A stretch of DNA of 64,000 nt from contig DITS01000034.1 of the NCBI GenBank assembly GCA_002422205.1, forward strand, positions 169 through 64,168, read 5' to 3'. A program made the translations under genes and the position numbers. The notes beneath the pieces are model-generated. The model saw only the letters and a program-made list of their open reading frames with translations, had not been told where the DNA came from and ran no database searches. Shown one piece after another: positions 53,323 through 61,180 of the stretch. Numbering within the stretch: the first letter of the stretch is position 1; each line of letters begins with the position of its first letter. The DNA is from Alphaproteobacteria bacterium UBA6178. GTDB taxonomy: Bacteria > Pseudomonadota > Alphaproteobacteria > Rickettsiales > UBA3002.

Positions 53323-53955
53323 TTAGCTGTGCGCAAAAATATCAATTTCAGCCCAGCCTGCCAGATCAAGCTCGGCGCGTACCGGCAAGCACGCCATCGT
53401 CAGCAACGCAAGCTCCATACGATCCTCACGCGCTAAACGAACATTCAGCGCATCGCGCAGCTGATGCAGATATAATACATCCGCCGCCGCATAATCAAGC
53501 TGCTCGGGCAATAATTCCTCAGCACCCCAATCCGACGATTGCTGCATCTTCGAAATATCCTGCCCGATCAATTCTTTGCATATCTCTTTAAATCCATGCC
53601 GCTCGGTATAGGTACGGCACAAGCGCGACGCAATTTTGGTGCAATAAACCGGCGCCACCTGAATTCCCAGATAATGCTTCAATATCGCCAAATCAAATCG
53701 CGCAAAATGAAAAAGCTTAGTACGCTCAGCATCTTCCAGCAGCGCTTTCAGGTTGGGTGCATCCGTTTGCCCCTTTGTAATCTGAACAATATGCACATCG
53801 CCTTGACCATCCGTAAGCTGCACCACGCACAGCCGGTCACGATTGGTTTGCAGCCCCATGGCCTCCGTATCAACAGCAATATCCCCCACAAAGGTTAATC
53901 CCGTTGGCAAATCGCCTTTATGCAGATGGTTAGGAATAATCGCCTCCCGATTCAT
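53323..53955 (-). CDS. rnd: Ribonuclease D (short alphaproteobacterial form)
   Basis: 210-residue DEDD-family 3' exonuclease. The first exo motif is V-D-T-E-A-M-G-L, the second lies in F-H-F-A-R-F-D, and the third in D-Y-A-A-A-D-V-L-Y-L. Only the exonuclease domain is present; the HRDC domains of E. coli RNase D are absent, as usual in this class. ATGs at 53955 and 53967 are both possible; neither has a good ribosome binding site. Confidence 0.9.
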   Translation of the reverse strand: MNREAIIPNHLHKGDLPTGLTFVGDIAVDTEAMGLQTNRDRLCVVQLTDGQGDVHIVQITKGQTDAPNLKALLEDAERTKLFHFARFDLAILKHYLGIQVAPVYCTKIASRLCRTYTERHGFKEICKELIGQDISKMQQSSDWGAEELLPEQLDYAAADVLYLHQLRDALNVRLAREDRMELALLTMACLPVRAELDLAGWAEIDIFAHS

Positions 53956-54045
53956 TAATACATACACACTTTAATGTCAGAAATGGCACATATCCCCCTA
54001 CCAGACAAGGTTTTTGTTCATAAACCCTGTATGTATAGGACATAA

Positions 54046-54075
54046 AAAAAGCCCCGCACCAAGGCGGGGCTTTTT
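54046..54075 (-). terminator. Bidirectional rho-independent terminator after the phasin gene
   Basis: A-A-A-A-A-GCCCCGC (54046-54057) and GCGGGGC-T-T-T-T-T (54064-54075) are perfect reverse complements over 12 bp with a 6-base loop. Both strands have a T-run after the GC stem. It lies 23 bases after the phasin stop codon, and 91 bases upstream of rnd, which therefore starts with its own promoter. Confidence 0.9.
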
Positions 54076-54097
54076 AAAAATACATAGTAAGGAAGCG

Positions 54098-54760
54098 TTA
54101 CGCAGCTTCCGACAATGTTTTGCTCAAACGCTGAGCGGTAGCGCTCGCGCATTCATTCAGCGGCTCCGAAACATGCGAAGCACAGTTAAACATCATCTCA
54201 GACATTTTAACCGATTCACTGAAGAAATTATCCAGATTGGTTTTCATCAGCTTGCTTTGCAGGTCGAACATATCGTTCAGAGTGCGGCAGCCAAACAGCT
54301 CTTTCGACAGCTCAACATTTTGCGAGAAAGATTTGTTAGCATAACTGAACAATTCAGCACCCATCGTTTTAGAAGCATTCACAGCAATGCCGCTTGCTTC
54401 AACACAAGCATCCACATTGTCTTTGCCCAGCGAAAAGATTTCATTCAGCGAGCGGCTGGCCGCATCGGCCTGCTTCGACAATTGTGCCGTGCTTTGTTGA
54501 CCCATGCCCATAAACTTCGAAGCATCAATCGGCGAGCCTGCAAACATTTGCTTCATCGCATTGGTGCTCAAGCTCATCACATCATCTGCAACGCTTACGC
54601 TACGCTTAACATTCGCTGCTGCGGTACGCGTCGTCGCTTGCGCTTGATTCTTAGCTACGGTGGTAGCGCGTTTAGCGGTACGGTTTACTTTTTTAGCGGT
54701 GGCATTGCGAGCAGATTTGGGTTTGCTGCGAGCCGATGATTTCTTAGCTGTCTTAGCCAT
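54098..54760 (-). CDS. Phasin-family protein with a histone-like basic N-terminal tail
   Basis: 220 residues. The first 57 are packed with A, K, R, S and T, with no acidic residue (K-K-S-S-A-R-S-K-P-K-S-A-R), like an H1-type nucleic-acid binding tail. The rest (about 60-215) is an amphipathic helical phasin domain with repeated F/M-rich heptads and A-E-L-F-S-Y-A-N-K-S-F-S. Such phasins coat polyhydroxyalkanoate granules and may tether them to the nucleoid, as described for PhaM and PhaF elsewhere. AGGAG precedes the ATG. It is transcribed from a near-consensus promoter, so it should be abundant. Confidence 0.82.
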   Translation of the reverse strand: MAKTAKKSSARSKPKSARNATAKKVNRTAKRATTVAKNQAQATTRTAAANVKRSVSVADDVMSLSTNAMKQMFAGSPIDASKFMGMGQQSTAQLSKQADAASRSLNEIFSLGKDNVDACVEASGIAVNASKTMGAELFSYANKSFSQNVELSKELFGCRTLNDMFDLQSKLMKTNLDNFFSESVKMSEMMFNCASHVSEPLNECASATAQRLSKTLSEAA

Positions 54761-54793
54761 AAATATTCTCCTAAGTAAGATCTAAACATATAT

Positions 54794-54802
54794 TGCAATG
54801 CA
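54794..54802. promoter_or_regulatory. Candidate repressor operator TGCAATGCA at the phasin transcription start
   Basis: TGCAATGCA covers the predicted transcription start (about 54,799) of the phasin gene. Its reverse complement recurs at 54866-54874. TGC-rich sites of this sort recall PhaR operators described upstream of phasin genes in Paracoccus and Rhodobacter; the identity of the regulator here is inferred. Confidence 0.45.
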
Positions 54803-54805
54803 GCG

Positions 54806-54834
54806 AATATAGTAAGAACAACTTTAAGTGTCAA
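54806..54834 (-). promoter_or_regulatory. Near-consensus sigma-70 promoter of the phasin gene
   Basis: On the minus strand TTGACA (54834-54829) is followed after exactly 17 bases by TATATT (54811-54806). This is the best housekeeping promoter I found in the window. Transcription should start near 54,799, leaving a leader of about 38 bases with AGGAG. Confidence 0.8.
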
Positions 54835-54865
54835 GTCTAGGTCTCTCACTAAATTTGATTTTTTG

Positions 54866-54874
54866 TGCATTGCA
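54866..54874. promoter_or_regulatory. Second candidate operator TGCATTGCA
   Basis: Exact reverse complement of the site at 54794-54802, about 72 bases away centre to centre (near seven helical turns), upstream of the phasin -35 box and 80 bases before the divergent gene at 54954. A repressor bound at both sites could loop the promoter DNA. Confidence 0.4.
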
Positions 54875-54953
54875 GCAATAAAGCCACACTTTATATAAAA
54901 AAGCAATAAAAGATGTTTTCAATTCAGCAGCGAATGATTAAGTTACGCGCACC

Positions 54954-55343
54954 ATGAAAGAAACAACCATACACCCCATTAAAAGCACGGAAACCAAGGC
55001 CCATTCGCTGGCGTCTTTACAAGAGCTTTTGGGCATGGATGCAAGCAACGATGAATGCAGCTATACAGACCTGCACCACAACATTGTGACCCTCCTGCAA
55101 CTGCACGATACGTTACAGCGCAAATCCGACATCGACAGCCGCGATATTGATCGCCTGATGAGCTACATCGACAAGCTCGAACATGATATCAATGCCGTGC
55201 AACATTCACTGGCATGGCGGGTGGGATATCGTGTCGTCACCCTCGCCAAAAAGCTGCTCGGTCGCGGCAGCAATAAGCACGCATTCGAGCACATGAACCA
55301 AACCTTCACCATCTATCATCATTGGAAAAAAGCGCGTGGCTAA
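54954..55343 (+). CDS. Small coiled-coil protein coupled to a glycosyltransferase (129 aa)
   Basis: Not a named family that I can identify. The middle (about 45-85) is a heptad-patterned helix (L-H-D-T-L-Q, L-M-S-Y-I-D-K-L-E-H), followed by S-L-A-W-R-V-G-Y-R. That last segment resembles the coiled-coil/S-x-x-W-R linkers found inside large glycan-assembling glycosyltransferases, so it may be a detached module of the enzyme encoded next. Its stop overlaps the next gene's GTG start by 8 bases. Confidence 0.6.
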   Translation: MKETTIHPIKSTETKAHSLASLQELLGMDASNDECSYTDLHHNIVTLLQLHDTLQRKSDIDSRDIDRLMSYIDKLEHDINAVQHSLAWRVGYRVVTLAKKLLGRGSNKHAFEHMNQTFTIYHHWKKARG

Positions 55344-57351
55344 AAAACCGATTCTCTATCCTATTTCGCAGCCTAGCCTGTGCGTCGTCATCTGCGTCCA
55401 TAACGCACCCGACTATGTTGCCATTTGCATCGAGTCCGTACTCAAACACACCAGCGGCGATTATGATTTGGTTCTGGTCAATGACGGCTCCGCCGCGCAA
55501 ACCACTAATATATTGAAAGCCTATCAGCGCGACTATCCACATATCCGCATGGTGCATCACGCACAGGCCAAAGGCTACACCAAAGCCGCCAACGCCGGAC
55601 TGCACGCCTCTAATGCCGACTATACCATCCTGCTCAACAGCGACACCATCGTCAGCCCACACTGGGCCGAACGCATTATAGCTTGCGGCGAAAGCGACAA
55701 AACCATCGGCATCATTGGCCCGCTCTCCAACGCCGCCACCTACCAATCCGTCCCCTTCGTTTTCGACGATCGCGGGCACTGGAAACAAAACGAACTGCAA
55801 GGCGATGTCACCGTCGCCTCTTATGCAGAAGCGATCAACCGCGTCGCATTAAAATCCTATCCCCGCGTACCCGTTGCAAACGGGTTTTGCTTCGCCGTTA
55901 AACGCAAAACCATCGACGCGATCGGTTACCTCGACGAGGAAACTTTCCCGCGCGGCTACGGCGAAGAAAATGACTATTGCCTGCGCGCCGCCGATGCCGG
56001 ATTCGAAATCGCCATCGCCGACAATGCCTATGTCTATCACGCCACATCGAAAAGCTTTGGCGTCAAAAGCCGCGAAGAGCTCACCCGCAGCGCCCACCAC
56101 GCCATCCGGTCCAAATACAGCGAATCACGACTCAACGAAATCGACACCGCCCTGCGCAATCATCCGCAAATGGATCAGGTGCGCCAGCGCGTGCATGATT
56201 ATGTGCATAATTGCCTCGCCCTCACCACCAAGGTCAATGCCGATTTCAGCAAACCAAACCAACACATGGCGGTGCTGTTTTTACTGCCCGATTGCAGTGC
56301 CAAATCCGGCGGCACGCAAGTCATTGTCGAAACCGCGCGCGGCTTAAACGCCATCGGCGTGCATGTGCGCATCGCCGCCAAAGAATCCATCCGCAAAGAA
56401 TACGAACAATTCTTTCCTGCCGACACGCATTTATTTCTTTATTACCGCAAACCATCCGAGCTGCTCACTGCCGCCCACGCTTTCGATGTGGCGATTGCGA
56501 CCATCTTTCATTCCGCCGCGATTCTGCAAGACATCATCAAAATTTACCCGCATATCATGCCCGCCTATTACGTGCAGGATTACGAACCCTTCTTCCTCGA
56601 TGCACACCCCAAATTGCAGCAACAGGCAGTCGAAAGCTACACGCTGATCGCCCATAATAATCTCTTTGCGCTCAGCCCATGGGTGGTGCAAACCCTCAAA
56701 GATAAACATCAATCGCAGGTCCATAAAATATGGGGCAGCCTCGACCAGTCGTTATTCTTCCCTGATTATGCACCACGCAACAGCGCCAAAACAACCATCA
56801 GCGCCATGGTCCGCCCCGATACGCATTGGCGCGGCCCCGAACAAACCATGCGCGTGCTCAAAAAACTGCACGACAAATACGGCGATACCATCGCCATCCG
56901 CATCTTCGGCTGCGATAATAGCCAACTCGATTTATACAATCTCGATAGCAATTTTGAATTCAGCAATTACGGTGTTTTAGGCCGCTACGACGTTGCCGCC
57001 TGCCTGCGCAGCAGCGATATATTCCTCGACCTCTCCACCTTTCAGGCCTTTGGCCGCACCGCGCTTGAGGCCATGGCCTGCGGCTGCGCCGTCATCGCCC
57101 CCATCGAAGGTGGCGTCCATGATTTTGGTGAGCATGGTGAAAATATTCTGCAAGTTGACACCGCCGATGAAAGCGCCTGCCTAAACGCAGCCAGCGAGCT
57201 AATCGAGGATACCGCCCTGCGCCAGCACTTACGCGAGCGCGCCATTGCCAAAGGCATGGAATATTCCATCCATCGCAGCACCCTGTCATTCCTGCAACTC
57301 ATGTATCAGCTCAAAAGCGAGCATAAGGCTAAGCGCCAAAACGCCGCTTAG
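55336..57351 (+). CDS. Two-domain glycosyltransferase (GT2 plus GT4 fusion)
   Basis: 671 residues. The N-terminal GT-A domain (about 10-250) is GT2: V-V-I-C-V-H-N, L-V-N-D-G-S, the L-L-N-S-D-T acidic motif and G-Y-G-E-E-N-D-Y-C near the acceptor site, like rhamnosyl/dTDP-sugar transferases. The C-terminal GT-B domain (about 305-660) resembles GT4, with S-G-G-T-Q-V-I-V-E-T-A-R-G-L, L-S-T-F-Q-A-F-G-R-T-A-L-E-A-M-A-C-G donor site and a final helix. No membrane helix is seen. It begins with GTG and is translationally coupled to the coiled-coil gene. Product is probably a surface polysaccharide or glycan. Confidence 0.85.
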   Translation: MAKKPILYPISQPSLCVVICVHNAPDYVAICIESVLKHTSGDYDLVLVNDGSAAQTTNILKAYQRDYPHIRMVHHAQAKGYTKAANAGLHASNADYTILLNSDTIVSPHWAERIIACGESDKTIGIIGPLSNAATYQSVPFVFDDRGHWKQNELQGDVTVASYAEAINRVALKSYPRVPVANGFCFAVKRKTIDAIGYLDEETFPRGYGEENDYCLRAADAGFEIAIADNAYVYHATSKSFGVKSREELTRSAHHAIRSKYSESRLNEIDTALRNHPQMDQVRQRVHDYVHNCLALTTKVNADFSKPNQHMAVLFLLPDCSAKSGGTQVIVETARGLNAIGVHVRIAAKESIRKEYEQFFPADTHLFLYYRKPSELLTAAHAFDVAIATIFHSAAILQDIIKIYPHIMPAYYVQDYEPFFLDAHPKLQQQAVESYTLIAHNNLFALSPWVVQTLKDKHQSQVHKIWGSLDQSLFFPDYAPRNSAKTTISAMVRPDTHWRGPEQTMRVLKKLHDKYGDTIAIRIFGCDNSQLDLYNLDSNFEFSNYGVLGRYDVAACLRSSDIFLDLSTFQAFGRTALEAMACGCAVIAPIEGGVHDFGEHGENILQVDTADESACLNAASELIEDTALRQHLRERAIAKGMEYSIHRSTLSFLQLMYQLKSEHKAKRQNAA

Positions 57352-58382
57352 CTCCCAAACACATGCACCCGGTCCGCCGCCACACACACCCCCACATTAT
57401 CATTCATCCGAAAATGATGGTCATGCGCCACGCACGCACGTAATGCGTCGCCACTTTCAAGCCGCAAGGTAATGTAATCCTGCGCCCCCGCACACAGCAC
57501 ATGCTCCACCGTCGCTATAACACCGCCGCCTTGCGCGTCCAGCTTGCAATCCTGTGGCCGCACCGCCATCAGCACCGCACCGGACTGATTGGAATCCACC
57601 GCAAATACGCCCAGCGGCGAACTCACTTTCCCCTGATCGCATTGCGCGGTTACAAAATTCATATCCCCTAATGCCAGCGCCGCATACCGATCCACCGGAT
57701 GGTGGTAAATATCATGCGCCGTACCGCTTTGGCGCACATGGCCACTATCATCCAGCAGCACCAGTTGATCTCCCATCATCATCGCCTCTTCGGGGTCATG
57801 CGTCACCATCACACACGTCACCCCCTCTTCCTTCACCAGCCGCAAAGTGTCTCCCCGCAATTGCGTGCGCAGTGCCGTATCCAGATGTGCAAACGGCTCA
57901 TCAAGCAATAATAATTTCGGCTTGGGCGCCAGCGCACGTGCCAATGCCACGCGGTGCTGCTGCCCGCCGGAAAGCTGATGCGGATAACGCATTGCATAAT
58001 CCGCTAACCCCACATGCTGCAACAGGTCCTTCACCCGCATATCCCGCACCACGGCAGATTGCGCGCGCAAGCCAAATGCTACATTGTCCGCCACGGTAAG
58101 CATCGGAAACAGCGTCGGTTGCTGAAAAACCATCCCCACATGGCGCTGATGCGGCGGGATATGGGTTTGCTCATCCGACAAGATCACCTGCTCCAGCAAT
58201 ACCCGCCCGCGTTGCACTTTCTCAAGCCCCGCAATCAGCCGCAACAGCGTGGTTTTGCCGCTGCCCGAGGGTCCTAACAAACACACAAAATCCCCCTGAT
58301 GAACGGTCAAAGACAAACGCGGCAAAATCATCTGTTTGCCATAGCCATATTCCAGCGCGTTGATTTCCAGAAAATACATCAA
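57348..58382 (-). CDS. fbpC: Iron(III) ABC transporter ATP-binding protein FbpC
   Basis: 344-residue ATPase. Walker A G-P-S-G-S-G-K-T-T, signature L-S-G-G-Q-Q-H-R-V-A-L-A-R-A-L, Walker B L-L-L-L-D-E-P-F-A-H-L-D and H-loop V-M-V-T-H-D-P-E-E-A-M are present, with a C-terminal TOBE-like domain (about 240-344). It closes the fbpA-fbpB-fbpC operon and overlaps fbpB by 4 bases. It meets the convergent glycosyltransferase gene with a 4-base overlap. Confidence 0.9.
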   Translation of the reverse strand: MMYFLEINALEYGYGKQMILPRLSLTVHQGDFVCLLGPSGSGKTTLLRLIAGLEKVQRGRVLLEQVILSDEQTHIPPHQRHVGMVFQQPTLFPMLTVADNVAFGLRAQSAVVRDMRVKDLLQHVGLADYAMRYPHQLSGGQQHRVALARALAPKPKLLLLDEPFAHLDTALRTQLRGDTLRLVKEEGVTCVMVTHDPEEAMMMGDQLVLLDDSGHVRQSGTAHDIYHHPVDRYAALALGDMNFVTAQCDQGKVSSPLGVFAVDSNQSGAVLMAVRPQDCKLDAQGGGVIATVEHVLCAGAQDYITLRLESGDALRACVAHDHHFRMNDNVGVCVAADRVHVFGS

Positions 58383-60025
58383 TGAATATCCTGTGCCTTA
58401 AGCGAATGCGTGCTCAGCCATAGCACAGCCAGCAAGCTGATGCCAATAAGGAACAAAGCAGGCACCGACGCCTGCACCAGCCGCCCGTCCCCCGCTAGCT
58501 CAAACGTGCGGATCGCCAGCGTATCCACATTAAAGGGTCGCAGCAATAATGTCGCAGGCAATTCCTTCACCGTATCAGTAAAGACCATAAAGCCCGCAAA
58601 CATCACGCCGACTTTGATATGCGGTACATGCAACAACCGCACAATACGTCCATAACGCGCTCCCAGCAGCCGTGCCGAATCATCCGTCGCCACCGCAATC
58701 TGCTGCAAAGCCGATTCCATGCCGCCATACGCCACCGCCAAAAACCGGATAGAACAGGCAATTACAATTGCCGCAATACTTCCCGTCAGCAGCAATGGTG
58801 GCCGCACCCCTTGCGAGGTTTCAATCCAATGTGCCACCGACTTATCCAGTAATAGCAATGGTACAAACACCCCCACCGCAATCACCGACCCGGGAATCGC
58901 ATAGCCCAGCGTTGCCAGCTGCACCCACAAAGCAGGCAACAACCGCAAGCGAATAGCATAAGCAAAGCTCATCGCAATCATCACCGCCACCACCGCACAA
59001 GCCCCCGCAATCATCAGCGAATGCTTCAGCGCATTCCAATGCAAATGATCCTGCCAGTATGACACCTCATGCAAGCTCCACCCCACCAACACCAGCACCG
59101 GAACCACAAACCCCACCGCGCACGGAATCAAGCATAGCAAACAAATCAGCCAGCCACTCATGCGCCGTGGCACCAGCCGTGTCATTTTGCGCGGCTGCAT
59201 GCCTTGCGTATGATAACGCAAATGCCTGCGTGAATAGCGCTCGGCAATAATCGCAAACAGCACAAACCCCAGCAGCCAGCAAGCCAGCTTTGCTGCCGCC
59301 ACCGGATCGCCCATACCATACCACGCGCGATAAATGCCGGTGGTAAAACTCTCCACGCCAAACAATGCCACCGTTCCATAATCGGCAAGCGCTTCCATCA
59401 CCACCAGCGCCGCACCTGCCATGAGTGCGGGGCGCGCAACCGGCACGGCAATATGCCAAAACCACCGCCGATGCCCCATCCCCAGCAAATGCGCACTCTC
59501 AAACAAGCTCGCACACTGGCTGGCAAACGCAATCCGCGCCAGCATATACACATAAGGATACAGCGCAAAGGCCAGCACCAGCACCGCACCGCCAGTCGAG
59601 CGGATAGTGGGAAACCAGTATTCACCAAATGCCAGCCCTGTCATCTCGCGCAAGCTCATTTGCACCGGCCCCGCCACATCCAGCAAATGGCCATACACCA
59701 TCGCCAGCACATAGGAAGGCACCGCCAGCGGCATCAGCAACAGCCATTGCAGCACCCGCCGCCCGGGAAACTGATACATGCTCACAAGCCATGCCGTGCA
59801 GGTACCAATCAGCATGGCCAACCCGCCCACGCCCACAAATAAATAAGCAGAATTTGTAATATAGCGCGGCAATGTCGTCGCCGCTAAATGCGACAGCGAC
59901 CCCTGATCGGGAAAACACGCAATAACGCCAACCGCTACCAGTGGCGCCATACATAACGCCACCAGCAGCCAGTTTATCCCTGTAAAGGCCAGCGCCCCGA
60001 CATTAAGGCCAATTTGCCTCATCAA
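58379..60025 (-). CDS. fbpB: Iron(III) ABC transporter permease FbpB
   Basis: 548-residue permease with two fused BPD_transp_1 halves, about twelve helices in all. EAA-type cytoplasmic loops occur in both halves (E-S-A-H-L-L-G-M-G-H-R-R in the first, D-D-S-A-R-L-L-G-A-R-Y-G-R in the second). This double architecture is characteristic of SfuB/FbpB ferric iron permeases. It overlaps fbpA by 23 bases and fbpC by 4, so the three proteins are made together. Confidence 0.93.
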   Translation of the reverse strand: MMRQIGLNVGALAFTGINWLLVALCMAPLVAVGVIACFPDQGSLSHLAATTLPRYITNSAYLFVGVGGLAMLIGTCTAWLVSMYQFPGRRVLQWLLLMPLAVPSYVLAMVYGHLLDVAGPVQMSLREMTGLAFGEYWFPTIRSTGGAVLVLAFALYPYVYMLARIAFASQCASLFESAHLLGMGHRRWFWHIAVPVARPALMAGAALVVMEALADYGTVALFGVESFTTGIYRAWYGMGDPVAAAKLACWLLGFVLFAIIAERYSRRHLRYHTQGMQPRKMTRLVPRRMSGWLICLLCLIPCAVGFVVPVLVLVGWSLHEVSYWQDHLHWNALKHSLMIAGACAVVAVMIAMSFAYAIRLRLLPALWVQLATLGYAIPGSVIAVGVFVPLLLLDKSVAHWIETSQGVRPPLLLTGSIAAIVIACSIRFLAVAYGGMESALQQIAVATDDSARLLGARYGRIVRLLHVPHIKVGVMFAGFMVFTDTVKELPATLLLRPFNVDTLAIRTFELAGDGRLVQASVPALFLIGISLLAVLWLSTHSLKAQDIH

Positions 60026-61025
60026 ATACCTTTATCGCTTCCGCGTTTAATCCACCGATTTTATCCAATGCGGTCTGATCAAACGCTGGCTCGCCCCAGG
60101 ATGCAACTTCTTTTGCCACTTCCACCGAAGGATTCGCCGGATATTCAAAATTATGTTGCGCCAGAATTTCCTGCGCCTTCTCGCTGGTCAGATATTCCAG
60201 CAGTTTTATCGCAAGCTCAGGATGTTTGGAATAAGTCGTCACCGCCCCGCCGCGAATATTCACATGCGCCCCACGCCCATCCTGATTCGGGAAAATCATT
60301 TCGATTTTTTTTGCATATTCACGATCCGCCGGATCTTCGCTGTTGCTCAGCAATCCATAATAATAGGTGTTGGCAATCGCAATACGCCCCTGCCCTGCGG
60401 CCAAAGCGCGCAACTGATCACGGTCAGCGCCTTGTGGCGCACGCGCAAAATTCGCCACCACGCCCCTCGCCCATGCCAGCGCCGCCTCGCGCCCCTCATG
60501 TGCAATAATCGACGCTAACAACGAAATATTATATTCATTGCTCGAGCTACGCACCAAAATCGCATTCTTCCATTTCGGGTCGGCCAGCTCAGCATAGCTG
60601 CTAATAGCGACATCATCATCTTTACGCACAAACAACACGCGGGCACGCTTACCAATCGCATACCAATAGCCCTCTGCACTGCGCAGCGATTCAGGCACAT
60701 TGGCATTCAACACATCCGATTGCACCGCCTTCAACATGCCCGCTTGCTGCAGCTTATGCATATTCCCCACATTCACTGTCAACACCACATCAGCAGGTGT
60801 ATCCTTGCCTTCCATCGTCAGGCGTGCCGTCATCGGGTCGGGGTCAAGCGTCGTAATATTCACTTTGATGCCTGTATCCTTAGTAAAGGAATCCAGTAAC
60901 GGACGAATCAAATGCTCTTGCTGCGCCGAGTAAAGATTGACTTCGCCTTTAGTCTCCTGCGCCTGTGCGTTCGAAAGTGATAAAGCCAACGCCGCCAACA
61001 TAGGCAGCACAAAACGGATAATCAT
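60003..61025 (-). CDS. fbpA: Periplasmic iron(III)-binding protein FbpA
   Basis: 340-residue class II ferric-binding protein. The signal peptide (about 1-24, ending A-Q-A-Q-E) is followed by V-N-L-Y-S-A-Q-Q-E and the tyrosine pair that binds iron directly, in N-T-Y-Y-Y-G-L-L (about 232-239). Starting at M-I-I-R with AAGGAGA ahead gives a normal signal peptide; an upstream in-frame extension would add 16 hydrophobic residues. Regulated by the Fur-type box at 61051-61067. Confidence 0.93.
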   Translation of the reverse strand: MIIRFVLPMLAALALSLSNAQAQETKGEVNLYSAQQEHLIRPLLDSFTKDTGIKVNITTLDPDPMTARLTMEGKDTPADVVLTVNVGNMHKLQQAGMLKAVQSDVLNANVPESLRSAEGYWYAIGKRARVLFVRKDDDVAISSYAELADPKWKNAILVRSSSNEYNISLLASIIAHEGREAALAWARGVVANFARAPQGADRDQLRALAAGQGRIAIANTYYYGLLSNSEDPADREYAKKIEMIFPNQDGRGAHVNIRGGAVTTYSKHPELAIKLLEYLTSEKAQEILAQHNFEYPANPSVEVAKEVASWGEPAFDQTALDKIGGLNAEAIKVFDEANWP

Positions 61026-61050
61026 GAAGGTCTCCTTATGGAAATAACGG

Positions 61051-61067
61051 ATGATAATAATTATCAT
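61051..61067 (-). promoter_or_regulatory. Fur-type iron box upstream of fbpABC
   Basis: ATGATAAT-A-ATTATCAT is a perfect 8-1-8 palindrome 26 bases upstream of the fbpA start, in the classical GATAAT-rich Fur/Mur pattern. A repressor there would shut the importer in iron-replete cells. In Alphaproteobacteria a Fur-like Mur or Irr protein could also bind; the element matches Fur best. Confidence 0.85.
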
Positions 61068-61112
61068 TTTCACCTGTGTGATAGCCCCGCCATCCCCCTA
61101 TGTCCAGCAAAA

Positions 61113-61140
61113 AATAAGGCCGCGCAAAGGCGGCCTTATT
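61113..61140 (-). terminator. Rho-independent terminator of metE
   Basis: AATAAGGCCGC (61113-61123) and GCGGCCTTATT (61130-61140) are perfect reverse complements around a 6-base loop; on the minus strand the stem is followed by about six T residues (61109-61114). It isolates metE from the fbp promoter. Confidence 0.88.
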
Positions 61141-61151
61141 ATAACTTTGTC

Positions 61152-61171
61152 ATGCCGTCGCATGACGGCAT
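61152..61171. repeat. Palindromic intergenic element (ATGCCGTC-GCAT-GACGGCAT)
   Basis: A perfect 8-bp hairpin with a GCAT loop, next to the metE terminator, in a context (GTCATGCCGTC...GGCATCCGG) similar to the short palindromic repeats that pepper many alphaproteobacterial genomes. Only one copy was noticed in this window, so the family assignment is tentative. Confidence 0.45.
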
Positions 61172-61180
61172 CCGGTCTTA

